DNA of 11,141 nt from Oscillospiraceae bacterium (lineage in GTDB: Bacteria; Bacillota; Clostridia; UBA1381): the NCBI GenBank assembly GCA_022508725.1, contig JAFLUR010000050.1:1-11141 (forward strand), in the 5' to 3' direction. The stretch's first letter is position 1; every line of letters starts with the position of its first letter. Of this stretch, positions 1 to 6,916 are shown one piece after another. Made by a program: the position numbers and the translations under genes. The notes beneath the pieces are model-generated. The model had not been told where the DNA came from, did no database searches, and was given only the letters and a program-made list of their open reading frames with translations.

Positions 1-1529
1 TTTATCATTTCTTCGCCTACATCCTTTATGTACAGCTGAGTGATCTTATCTGTTTTAAGCATTTCAATGGCGGCAAGCTCGCTCTCTTTTTCTTTGTTTA
101 TATTCTTGAACTTGCCTATGATCTTTACTGACCCGTCACTGCCGCATATTTTCATGCCCTCTATAATGTTCCAGTTACAGTCGCGCTCGCTGTCTATGGA
201 ATATGTTTTAACTTCAAAGCTGTCGGTATTTTCGCCGCTGAAAAATTCAAGTAAACGGTCTGTATACCGCTCCGGTGTGATCTCGCCTCTGCGTATGCGT
301 CCCGTAAAGTTATCCAGAACAACAACATTCCGCCTCGGCACACTGTTATCCACAATATCCCCGTAGGATGTAAACTCGTTGAGGTCAACGGAATATTCGA
401 AAATAATATCGGAGGAGCTTTCCAAAAGCAGATGATACCTTTCCTTTTCGCTTTCCCACTCTATCTGATAATTTTTATAGTTGTTTATATCAAAAATTTC
501 GGCTTGACATAAGCCTTCCATACCGCGGAAATTGCAGGCGCTTATGTTTATTCTGAACCAATGCGGCTCTGTTCTGTATGTTTTTATGCGCGCATCGAAC
601 ATTGCGTTTTCTTCGCCGTCATTGACACGTTCGATCGCCTTTAAAGCCTCGGGCAGATCATCCTCATAAACCAATCTCCGCACGTTGTTGTGATAAAATT
701 CTTTGAAATACGAGCGGGTATATCCTATCATATTTAACGTATAGTCATTCGCGAACCGTACACGCCCCGTTTTGGGATAGAAATGCACGATACCGTATTG
801 TATGTCATTGTAGATTATATTTAAAAGCTCAAACCTGTTTATTGAGGAAACGATATTTGAATATCCCGTAAAGTCAAAATATGAACAATTTACCGTCCTT
901 ACGCCGTCTTTTTTTGTATCGTCGAGTACTGCCGATACGAAAAAATTGCGCGCTTTGCCGCTGTTATCGGTAAATCTCAGAAAATACGCATTGGAGGTGC
1001 GGTTCTTGAACATTGCCGCGATTTCCGACGCCTTAACAAAATTATTATTCTCAAACATTTTCTCAACCGAGCAGTTCCCGAATTTCTTTTTGAGCTCCGA
1101 ATAACCGAAAACGGAAAGATACCCTTCATCTGCGGAAACGAGGGTAAAATTATCATCCAACAGATTTTTGCAGGAAGCGACCGGTTTAAAATCGCCGCCG
1201 CCCGCAAATTCGCTCTTTGCTTGATTTGTCCGGGGGCGGATTATACGAATATGTGCTTCTTTTCCGTCAAACTCGACGAGCTTGTCTTTGAAAATGCATT
1301 TTCCTCCGAAAGCCTCGTCAAAGCCCTCGGTATCGTCGAATTTGTCCGGTTTTTTTGCACAGAATTCACACGGCGATGTTTTCCCGTGAAAATATTCATG
1401 GCATTTTCCGTCGCCGTAATTTTCCCCGAATATTTTTTTCACGGAATCGCTTACAAAAAGTATATCGTATGTATTCGCATCATTTATATAAAACAGTTCG
1501 TCAAAACAATTAAGAAGATCGATATTCAT
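1..1529 (-). CDS. Multi-PAS sensor protein with probable GGDEF domain beginning at the edge (partial)
   Basis: The reading frame is open from an ATG at 1529 to the left edge, giving 509 codons with no stop, so the 3' end is missing. The start is supported by GGAGGG at 1538-1543, 8 bases upstream, and a promoter just behind it. No signal peptide or membrane segment is evident, so it is probably cytoplasmic. Residues about 1-100 look like a PAS domain carrying Cys43, Cys54 and Cys57, a cysteine pattern (C-x10-C-x2-C) common in clostridial PAS domains. Further PAS-like segments lie at about 120-222, 230-350 (YNDIQYGIVHF, then MIGYTRSYF) and 362-478. At 492-509 the sequence TDKITQLYIKDVGEEMI resembles the opening D-x-LTGLYN motif of GGDEF domains, although TGLYN is here TQLYI. 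By family knowledge such proteins make, degrade or sense cyclic-di-GMP. The catalytic motif lies outside the window, so activity is unknown. PAS content is fairly sure; GGDEF is an inference. Confidence 0.72.
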   Translation of the reverse strand, partial: MNIDLLNCFDELFYINDANTYDILFVSDSVKKIFGENYGDGKCHEYFHGKTSPCEFCAKKPDKFDDTEGFDEAFGGKCIFKDKLVEFDGKEAHIRIIRPRTNQAKSEFAGGGDFKPVASCKNLLDDNFTLVSADEGYLSVFGYSELKKKFGNCSVEKMFENNNFVKASEIAAMFKNRTSNAYFLRFTDNSGKARNFFVSAVLDDTKKDGVRTVNCSYFDFTGYSNIVSSINRFELLNIIYNDIQYGIVHFYPKTGRVRFANDYTLNMIGYTRSYFKEFYHNNVRRLVYEDDLPEALKAIERVNDGEENAMFDARIKTYRTEPHWFRINISACNFRGMEGLCQAEIFDINNYKNYQIEWESEKERYHLLLESSSDIIFEYSVDLNEFTSYGDIVDNSVPRRNVVVLDNFTGRIRRGEITPERYTDRLLEFFSGENTDSFEVKTYSIDSERDCNWNIIEGMKICGSDGSVKIIGKFKNINKEKESELAAIEMLKTDKITQLYIKDVGEEMI

Positions 1530-1573
1530 AATAAAATCCCTCCAAGCGCTGTATCATACAACCTCTTTCTCTT

Positions 1574-1602
1574 ATTATACTTCATTTGCGGTAATTTTGC
1601 AA
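1574..1602 (-). promoter_or_regulatory. Sigma-A type promoter for the multi-PAS gene
   Basis: On the minus strand the -35 box TTGCAA (1597-1602) is followed after exactly 17 bases by a perfect -10 box TATAAT (1574-1579). Transcription should begin near 1567, giving a leader of about 40 bases before the ATG at 1529, with GGAGGG in between. Spacing and -10 match the housekeeping consensus; the -35 differs at two positions. Confidence 0.7.
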
Positions 1603-1794
1603 CAAAAAGAAATAAAAAATCACGGAAATCGATTTTACAAGAAACGACCGTGCTTTCATATAGGCGCGCCGAATATGCCGGTTGTATGCGAAAAGCAAAC
1701 AGGGGAGGTCAAGGAAGAAAACCGCCGCCGTATTTTTTCCCCGCGGAAATCATGTTTATAAGCGGCGATAAAATTCGTGAAACACCGTTTCCGT
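1603..1794. other. Intergenic gap without recognisable gene
   Basis: This stretch lies between the promoter of the multi-PAS gene and the terminator of the secreted stalk-domain gene. Together with those two elements it makes up a gap of about 330 bases with no gene on either strand. A short inverted repeat (CACGG at 1620-1624 with CCGTG at 1648-1652) is present but has a long loop and no U-tract. I see no convincing small ORF with a ribosome binding site, and no RNA motif I recognise. Confidence 0.5.
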
Positions 1795-1833
1795 AAAAAA
1801 ACGGCGAAACCGTATATTATACAGCTTCGCCGT
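1795..1833 (-). terminator. Rho-independent terminator of the stalk-domain gene
   Basis: Read on the minus strand, ACGGCGAA (1826-1833) pairs perfectly with TTCGCCGT (1801-1808). The sequence between them, which includes GTATAATATAC, can extend the stem imperfectly. A run of seven T (1795-1801) overlaps the stem end and follows it directly. The element starts 25 bases after the stop codon at 1859, which is typical for an intrinsic terminator ending this single-gene unit. Confidence 0.85.
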
Positions 1834-1858
1834 CCGTTATTCGGATATATAAAATATC

Positions 1859-3115
1859 TTATTTCTCGATTGTTACGGTTCTTGTCGCTTCATCCCAGCC
1901 GACAGTTGCTCCGATTGTTTCGGAAACAAATCTTACGGGAACATAAGTGCTGTCATCGATGATCTGAGCGGGAACATCAAGAGTTGTTTTTGTTCCGTCC
2001 ACATCAACATCCTGCGAATCGATAACGAGCTTGATATTCTTGCCGTTCATAGTGATGGATACGGTTCTTGTATCGCCGTCCCAATCAACCTTACCGCCCA
2101 TGTTCTCGGAAATAAATCTTACCGGAACAAGAGTTCTGCCGTCAACGATAACGGGAGGTGCGTTAAGAGTTTTATCCGCGCCGTCTACCTTGGCTGTCGT
2201 ATTATCGATAACGAGTTCGATCTTTGTTTTCTTTTCGGGAGCGGGGGTCTGTGTTGCGGCAGGCGCCTGTGTTGCTGCGGGAGCCTGTGTTGCCGCGGGC
2301 GCTTCCGTTGCGGCGGGCGCTTCCGTTGCCGCGGGAGCCGGTGCCAAAGCCGCTTTTTCTTCAGCTTCCGAGTACTCGCCGGTAGCTACCGAATAATTTG
2401 TAATATCGAAGTCATGACCGTTCTGCTTTCTCATATAAGCAAATACGAAGATAAGGGGCTCTTTAGCCGTAGAATTTACAAAGCTGAGCGCATCCGTCTT
2501 GGATTCCTTGCCGTCCTTATCGGTTACATTAACAACATATTCCTGATTTTTAGCGTCGATATCGATTCTTACCGTATACCACTCGCCAACCTTGAACTTA
2601 TCGACAACGTCAACGATTTTGCCGTTTGCCGCGGTTGCGGTCATTGATTTTGTAGCCTCATCGAAGCTCATAGACACAGCCAGAGCGGGACCCGAATCAG
2701 CCTCTGTACCCTTTGTCGGGTCTGTGAAGTTACCGGACTGGAACTGAATGATACCCTTGTTAAGTCTGATATCGAACTTAACAAAGCCCTTATCTGTGAT
2801 AAGCGCGCTGTTCTTTCTTGTGTAAAGATACCATGAACCTTCACCGGGAGTTCCCTGCTTTACGCTGTTTGATGTGCAGTGAGCGTAGTTTATGCCGTTC
2901 TCTTCTTCGAGAGTTTCGTGATGCTCTTCCGCGCTGCCCTTGAAAAGCCACGGATTGCCGTCTATTCTGAGGGGCAGACCCGGCGCCGCCGCAACATTCG
3001 TAAAGTCTGTCGGTGCAACAAAGTATGCGGCCGCATCAACCGAAACGGCTGCAAAGAATGATTGTGCAGCAATAACTGTAGCCGCTGCAAGAGCTATAAG
3101 TTTTTTCTTCATCAT
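1859..3115 (-). CDS. Secreted protein with two copper-amine-oxidase-type stalk domains
   Basis: The 418-residue product opens with a signal peptide: MMKKK, a hydrophobic alanine-rich core, and likely cleavage after about residue 28-30 (VDA-AA). Residues about 31-245 look like a beta-sandwich of the concanavalin/LamG kind (for example KFKVGEWYTVRIDID at 174-188), which often binds carbohydrate; this fold call is an inference. A Pro/Ala/Thr linker (256-297) with five hexapeptide repeats follows. The C-terminal part holds two copies of the stalk domain known as Cu_amine_oxidN1, each with the hallmark VPVRF (330-334 and 392-396) followed by W-D and TRTV. This domain is frequent in clostridial exported proteins and does not itself imply amine oxidase activity. 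No LPXTG motif, S-layer repeat or catalytic domain is seen, so attachment to the cell is unclear. The start ATG at 3115 has AAGGAG 8 bases upstream; a second ATG follows directly at 3112. The gene has its own probable promoter and a terminator. Confidence 0.85.
   Translation of the reverse strand: MMKKKLIALAAATVIAAQSFFAAVSVDAAAYFVAPTDFTNVAAAPGLPLRIDGNPWLFKGSAEEHHETLEEENGINYAHCTSNSVKQGTPGEGSWYLYTRKNSALITDKGFVKFDIRLNKGIIQFQSGNFTDPTKGTEADSGPALAVSMSFDEATKSMTATAANGKIVDVVDKFKVGEWYTVRIDIDAKNQEYVVNVTDKDGKESKTDALSFVNSTAKEPLIFVFAYMRKQNGHDFDITNYSVATGEYSEAEEKAALAPAPAATEAPAATEAPAATQAPAATQAPAATQTPAPEKKTKIELVIDNTTAKVDGADKTLNAPPVIVDGRTLVPVRFISENMGGKVDWDGDTRTVSITMNGKNIKLVIDSQDVDVDGTKTTLDVPAQIIDDSTYVPVRFVSETIGATVGWDEATRTVTIEK
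2249..2338 (-). repeat. Five tandem 18-bp units coding the APAAT[E/Q] linker
   Basis: Residues 260-289 of the secreted protein are five copies of APAATE or APAATQ (two E, then three Q), each encoded by an 18-base unit. The units differ at synonymous positions. This is a flexible, proline-rich spacer between the N-terminal domain and the stalk domains. Copy number could vary between strains by slippage or recombination, without changing frame. Confidence 0.85.
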
Positions 3116-3203
3116 AGTAAAAACTCCTTAAAATTTTATTTGATCGAGGCATAATCCCGCGTTTTTACCGCAAGGAAACATACCCCATCATTACACTGAT
3201 TTA

Positions 3204-3232
3204 ATTATATAACAAATCGACCAAAAACAACA
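3204..3232 (-). promoter_or_regulatory. Probable promoter of the stalk-domain gene
   Basis: On the minus strand a perfect TATAAT lies at 3204-3209. The -35 region is weak: TGTTGT at 17-base spacing (3227-3232), or TTGTTT at 15-base spacing (3225-3230). The surrounding DNA is very AT-rich. Transcription from near 3197 would leave a leader of about 80 bases. The position directly behind the activase stop codon (3286) fits an independent promoter. Confidence 0.5.
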
Positions 3233-3235
3233 TAC

Positions 3236-3276
3236 AAAAAACAGACTAAATAGTTTAAAATAACGTATATTTAAAC
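3236..3276 (-). terminator. Weak candidate terminator behind the activase gene
   Basis: GTTTAAA and TTTAAAC form a 7-bp inverted repeat (3253-3259 with 3270-3276), and a few inner pairs are possible. On the minus strand it is followed, after about 11 bases, by six T (3236-3241). The stem is entirely AT apart from one G-C pair and the U-tract is displaced, so efficient termination is doubtful. It is the only hairpin seen after the stop codon at 3286. Confidence 0.3.
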
Positions 3277-3285
3277 CCGTAAGCG

Positions 3286-4074
3286 TCATCCGCCTATCCG
3301 TGCATCGAGTCCCGTTTTAAGAGCCCGTTCCAGAAGCAGCTGCATTTTCTCTTTCGCAGGTACGGGCACATCGCCCATCGGATATTCACGTCCGAGTCCC
3401 TTATACTTATCCGCGCCGAGCCTGTGATACGGAAGAAGATGTATCTTTTCCACGCCCGGAAGCGACGCCGCAAATTCGGCTATCGCGCCTATTTCCTCCG
3501 GCGTATCGTTAAATCCGGGTATGACCGGCACACGAATAACAAGCTCGGTATTCGAGAGAGCTATTCTGCGTGCGTTTTCCAGTATAAGGCTGTTGTCCCG
3601 TGTTGTAAACATCTTATGCTTTTTTCCGTCGGTATGCTTTATATCCATAAGATATATGTCAAGATATTCGAGAAAACGGCTTATTATGCCGAAATCCGCA
3701 AAGCCGGTCGATTCCATGGCAGTGGTGAGACCGCCCTCACGGCAAGCCCTGAGGAGCGCGACCGCAAAATCCGGCTGTCCGAGAGATTCTCCGCCCGAAA
3801 GCGTTACGCCCCCGCCCGAACGGCGGTAATAAGGCAGATCCTTATAAACCTCCTCCATGACCTCTCTTACCGAAACGTCACGTCCGATAATCTTTTTTTT
3901 GTTCTCATCGACCGTCATTTCCTGAACGGCAAATTCCTGAGATTCCGGATTGCAGCACCATCTGCATCTGAGAAAGCAGCCCTTTAAAAATATAATGGTG
4001 CGTATTCCGGGCCCGTCGTGAACCGAAAATCTCTGTATGTCGAATATACGTCCCGTTGTATCCAAATAATCCAT
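3286..4074 (-). CDS. Glycyl radical enzyme activating enzyme (radical SAM)
   Basis: This 262-residue protein is the partner of the upstream glycyl radical dehydratase. By family knowledge it uses a [4Fe-4S] cluster and S-adenosylmethionine to abstract a hydrogen from the dehydratase's C-terminal glycine. The N-terminal part shows GRIFDIQRFSVHDGPGIRT and then the radical SAM motif GCFLRCRWC (C-x3-C-x2-C), followed by CNPES, typical of this activase family. SGGGVTLSGGES is the SAM-binding glycine-rich motif. Between CNPES and SGGGV there is no cysteine-rich ferredoxin insert, so the protein is compact. The frame stays open upstream to 4287, inside the dehydratase gene. I chose ATG 4074 because GGAG (4084-4087) lies 9 bases upstream and the family core starts here. 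ATG 4104 is an alternative without a clear binding site. The gap to the dehydratase stop is 79 bases, so the two genes are probably cotranscribed. Confidence 0.9.
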   Translation of the reverse strand: MDYLDTTGRIFDIQRFSVHDGPGIRTIIFLKGCFLRCRWCCNPESQEFAVQEMTVDENKKKIIGRDVSVREVMEEVYKDLPYYRRSGGGVTLSGGESLGQPDFAVALLRACREGGLTTAMESTGFADFGIISRFLEYLDIYLMDIKHTDGKKHKMFTTRDNSLILENARRIALSNTELVIRVPVIPGFNDTPEEIGAIAEFAASLPGVEKIHLLPYHRLGADKYKGLGREYPMGDVPVPAKEKMQLLLERALKTGLDARIGG

Positions 4075-4083
4075 AAAATCAAG

Positions 4084-4088
4084 CTCCG
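4084..4088 (-). promoter_or_regulatory. Ribosome binding site deciding the activase start
   Basis: CGGAG on the minus strand sits 9 bases before ATG 4074. It supports this start over the longer frame, which would overlap the end of the dehydratase gene by over 130 bases and add a basic, Leu-rich stretch unlike the family. Neither ATG 4104 nor the far upstream start has a comparable site. Confidence 0.6.
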
Positions 4089-4153
4089 TAATTTCCGGAA
4101 ACATCCGTTTGGCAGTCAAATTATTTTTTGATATTGATTTGTCCGGTGTTTCC

Positions 4154-6685
4154 TTATATTGCACCCTGTTCGGTGCGGTTGATAATATCATCCTGCAAAG
4201 ATTTTGACAAGGTAGTAAACAAAGCGCTGTAACCCGCAACGCGGACGACAAGGCTCTTATAATTTTCCGGATGCTTCTGCGCATCAAGCAGAGTTTCTCT
4301 GCTTACGACATTAAACTGCATATGACTGCCCTTTTGGTCGAAATATCCGCGTATAAGCGCCACAAAGCCCTCCAATCCGGATAATCCTTCAAGAGCCGAC
4401 GGATGGAATTTCATATTAAACAAGGTTCCGTTCGATGCAATATAATGATCGAGTCTTGACACCGAGTTTGCTGCCGCGGTCGGACCCTTGACATCCTTTC
4501 CGGCTGACGGCGAAACACCGTCGGCAACGGGGGTATACGCGTATCGTCCGTCCGGAGTCGCTCCGGTCTGAGCGCCCAGCGGCACATTTGCCGACACCGG
4601 ATACAATCCCGCCTGAAACATTCCGCCCCTCGGATTTTTAAAGGTTTCGAGCGGCTTTGTATATGTATATGCGACATCTCTCGCGAAATCATCCACCTCG
4701 GCAATATCGTTTCCGAACTTGGGCACTTCATCTATAAGCTTTTTAATGTTTTGATATCGTACCCTGTCCGCTTCCGGAATATTTCCCGCCTCGCATATCT
4801 GCTTTGCGACATTTTCGATATCCGATTTTGAAACATCATATCCCTGCTTGACAAGCTCGTTTATGACCTCGGTCGTCATCTTATTCACATCGTCCGCATT
4901 TTGCGGTTTGCCGTAGTTGTATTTAAGCGCCGCCTTAAGCTCGCTCATTGATATCTCCTTTTTGTCGTAAACGAGAGTTTTCACCGCATAGAGCGAATCC
5001 GCCATATTTGCGATACCGAATCCCTGCGGGCCGGTAAAGTTATATATCGCCCCGCCCTCCTGAACGGATTTTCCTCTGCCGATACAATCCTCGATCATAC
5101 CCGAGAGGAAAGGAAGCGGGCATCTCTGCGCGTGCGCCGTATCTATTGCGTTGTCCGCATTGACAAGCAAGCCTATCATATAATTCATCTGCTTTTTGTA
5201 AGCGTCGTAAAATTCCTCAAAGGTGCGCATATTCTCGACCTCGCCGGTTTGCACGCCGACAAGCTCACCCTTATCCATGCCGTTTGAGAAAACCAATTCA
5301 AGCGGTCTGCACATATTAAAGAATGCGGCATCGTGCCAGCCTTCGGTTTTGCCTGCCTTTTGCGGCTCAACACAGCCGATTATATTGTAATCCCTTGCGT
5401 CTTTAAGAGTAAGACCTCTGTTCACGAGCGCGGGGATAATTACCTCATCATTGTAATAAGCGGGCAAGCCTACGCCTGTTTTTGTGACCTCTGCCGCGCG
5501 CAGCATGAACTTATGCGGAGTTCCGTTCCATACGCGTACCGAGAATGACGGCTGAGGCAGATTAACGTGCAGTGTTGCGTTCATGCACATATATGAAATA
5601 TCGTTTGTGGCGTCACGACCGTCCTCCGTCTGACCGCCGGCGATAAGGTTTTGAAACAGGCTGTATCCGGCAAATCCCTCTGCCGACGCCGCGTCCCTCG
5701 CCTTATTCAGATCATTGAGCTTTACCCAGATGCAGTCGATCAATTCCTGCGCGAATTCGCGTGTGATTTTGCCCTCGTCAAGGTCCTTTTTAAAATACGG
5801 ATACATATATTGATCAAAACGACCCGGTGAAATGGAATGTCCGCTCGATTCGGTCTGCAAAAGCATCTGCACGAACCAAAACGACTGACACGCCTCATAA
5901 AACGATCTTGCGCCCTTGGCGGGAACGTTGGAGCAGTTGTAAGCGATAAGCAAAAGCTCATCCTTTCTCTTTTTATCATTGCATTTTTCCGCCATATCAA
6001 GAGCAAGCCGGGCATATCTGAGCGCGTATTTTATTGCCGCCTTGCAGCTCATTATGACCGCGCGCAGAAATCTTGACTTGGAATTGAAATTCCCGTCCGA
6101 AACCCGCATTTTCGCAAGCTCCGCCTCCGCCCTTGCGATTATTCCCTCAAAGCCGTTCGCGAGAATATCGCCGTAATTAACGGTAACATGACCCACGCCG
6201 TTATAAAAATAATTGCCCGGCGTGAACATATTATGCGCCATTGCCCTAAGCGTTTCGGGTTCCATATATGACTGTGCAAGCTCGCTTGTGGTTTTGCCTT
6301 TCCAGTATGTATATACTTCCCGGAGCGTGTTTTTCGTTTCTTCGGAGATGTAGAACGGATCGGCTTTGCGGTGTTCTATGGTATCGAATTCCGCCTCCAG
6401 CCATTCAAATGAAAATTCGGGGAACACCTGACAGCTTCTCGGCGACTGTGTTGCGCTGCCGACAATAAGCTCTTCGGGGCGTATGATTATGGGTATATTT
6501 TCGAGAATATGCTCAAAAGCCTTTGCTCTTCGCGTTATGACCGGTTCGCCCTCGGTGCTTCTGTAGCTTTCCGTGATAAGAACCGCACGATCCGCCTCGA
6601 TCTCGGGCATTTTCTCAAAGAGATGTTCAATCAAACGCGGAATACGCGTAGATTTTTCAATATAATCGCTGTACACTGCATTCAT
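4154..6685 (-). CDS. Glycyl radical diol dehydratase (glycerol / propane-1,2-diol type)
   Basis: This 843-residue enzyme belongs to the pyruvate formate-lyase superfamily, in the B12-independent dehydratase branch. The glycyl radical motif RVAGYS places the radical on Gly818, and the active-site loop GCVEP gives the thiyl Cys438 and the general base Glu440. Compared with my memory of Clostridium butyricum glycerol dehydratase, the substrate-binding residues are kept: His166 (GVGHV), His283-Ser284 (GHSIS), Asp452 (GWHD) and Tyr695. Phe344 (LFQN) replaces Tyr339 of that enzyme. There is also about 50 extra residues at roughly 593-645. The pattern fits dehydration of a 1,2-diol: propane-1,2-diol to propanal, or glycerol to 3-hydroxypropanal. 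Propanediol is my slight preference. The enzyme is oxygen-sensitive and needs the activase encoded next. The start ATG at 6685 is preceded by GGAAGAG. No microcompartment-targeting extension is visible at the N-terminus, and no shell gene is nearby. Family call is strong, substrate is inferred. Confidence 0.88.
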   Translation of the reverse strand: MNAVYSDYIEKSTRIPRLIEHLFEKMPEIEADRAVLITESYRSTEGEPVITRRAKAFEHILENIPIIIRPEELIVGSATQSPRSCQVFPEFSFEWLEAEFDTIEHRKADPFYISEETKNTLREVYTYWKGKTTSELAQSYMEPETLRAMAHNMFTPGNYFYNGVGHVTVNYGDILANGFEGIIARAEAELAKMRVSDGNFNSKSRFLRAVIMSCKAAIKYALRYARLALDMAEKCNDKKRKDELLLIAYNCSNVPAKGARSFYEACQSFWFVQMLLQTESSGHSISPGRFDQYMYPYFKKDLDEGKITREFAQELIDCIWVKLNDLNKARDAASAEGFAGYSLFQNLIAGGQTEDGRDATNDISYMCMNATLHVNLPQPSFSVRVWNGTPHKFMLRAAEVTKTGVGLPAYYNDEVIIPALVNRGLTLKDARDYNIIGCVEPQKAGKTEGWHDAAFFNMCRPLELVFSNGMDKGELVGVQTGEVENMRTFEEFYDAYKKQMNYMIGLLVNADNAIDTAHAQRCPLPFLSGMIEDCIGRGKSVQEGGAIYNFTGPQGFGIANMADSLYAVKTLVYDKKEISMSELKAALKYNYGKPQNADDVNKMTTEVINELVKQGYDVSKSDIENVAKQICEAGNIPEADRVRYQNIKKLIDEVPKFGNDIAEVDDFARDVAYTYTKPLETFKNPRGGMFQAGLYPVSANVPLGAQTGATPDGRYAYTPVADGVSPSAGKDVKGPTAAANSVSRLDHYIASNGTLFNMKFHPSALEGLSGLEGFVALIRGYFDQKGSHMQFNVVSRETLLDAQKHPENYKSLVVRVAGYSALFTTLSKSLQDDIINRTEQGAI

Positions 6686-6748
6686 TTTATCACTCTTCCT
6701 TATTTATATAATAAATTTTATGATCCGTATAACTCTCAAAATTTCGTT

Positions 6749-6765
6749 TTATCCGTAATTATCCG
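6749..6765 (-). promoter_or_regulatory. 10-bp-spaced direct repeats in the dehydratase leader (possible operator)
   Basis: On the minus strand CGGATAA occurs twice, at 6759-6765 and 6749-6755, offset by exactly 10 bases, about one helical turn. A related CGGATCA lies further downstream at 6721-6727. The repeats sit 20-70 bases inside the predicted transcript. In-phase direct repeats suit a transcription factor that binds one DNA face, but no regulator gene is present nearby to link them to. Confidence 0.35.
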
Positions 6766-6772
6766 AATAATG

Positions 6773-6787
6773 AGAGGCTTTTCCTCT
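6773..6787 (-). other. Stem-loop at the predicted 5' end of the dehydratase mRNA
   Basis: On the minus strand AGAGG (6783-6787) pairs with CCTCT (6773-6777) around a five-base AAAAG loop. The promoter predicts initiation near 6788, so the stem would begin within the first couple of nucleotides. Terminal stems of this kind can protect mRNA from 5'-dependent decay; that role is an inference. Confidence 0.4.
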
Positions 6788-6794
6788 ACTTTAT

Positions 6795-6823
6795 ATTATA
6801 TAATATTTTTTTTGTTTCGTCAA
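6795..6823 (-). promoter_or_regulatory. Near-consensus sigma-A promoter of the dehydratase-activase operon
   Basis: On the minus strand TTGACG (6818-6823; one mismatch to TTGACA) is followed after exactly 17 bases by a perfect TATAAT (6795-6800). The spacer is almost pure A/T. Initiation near 6788 gives a leader of about 100 bases before ATG 6685. The strength of the core promoter suggests control by repression or by elements in the leader rather than by a weak promoter needing activation. Confidence 0.8.
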
Positions 6824-6869
6824 TAGAAAAGGTCCGGAAAAACAAACTTCCTCACGGTATTTTCCATAC

Positions 6870-6898
6870 AAAAACCGGACGGTGTATACCGTCCGGTT
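6870..6898 (-). terminator. Strong rho-independent terminator of the chemotaxis operon
   Basis: An 11-bp perfect stem, AACCGGACGGT (6888-6898 read on the minus strand) with ACCGTCCGGTT (6873-6883), closes a four-base loop. On the minus strand it runs into TTTTT (6870-6874). It lies 18 bases after the chemoreceptor stop codon (6917) and insulates the dehydratase promoter, about 45 bases further on, from the chemotaxis operon. Confidence 0.92.
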
Positions 6899-6916
6899 AA
6901 ATCCGAATTTTATATT

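Noticed and set aside
1221..1796. A 191-codon open frame on the plus strand
   Set aside because: It runs antisense through the start of the multi-PAS gene and its promoter, has no good ribosome binding site, and its composition looks like a reverse-frame artefact; the minus-strand frame has a clear start, promoter and PAS motifs.
2249..2338. Regular short repeats as a possible CRISPR array
   Set aside because: The 18-base units abut without spacers and encode an in-frame protein linker.
3116..3203. A riboswitch such as cyclic-di-GMP in the leader of the stalk-domain gene
   Set aside because: Only a small hairpin with wobble pairs near 3161-3180 is visible; no conserved cyclic-di-GMP or other riboswitch core motif was found.
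3424..3987. A 187-codon open frame on the plus strand
   Set aside because: It is antisense to the activase core, including the radical SAM cysteines, and shows no family motif of its own.
4075..4287. Longer N-terminus of the activase overlapping the dehydratase gene
   Set aside because: The extra 71 residues are shadow coding from the dehydratase gene plus intergenic DNA; ATG 4074 has a ribosome binding site and fits the family start.
4154..6685. Identification as pyruvate formate-lyase
   Set aside because: Pyruvate formate-lyase has adjacent cysteines in its active-site loop; here the loop is GCVEP with a catalytic glutamate, as in the dehydratase branch.
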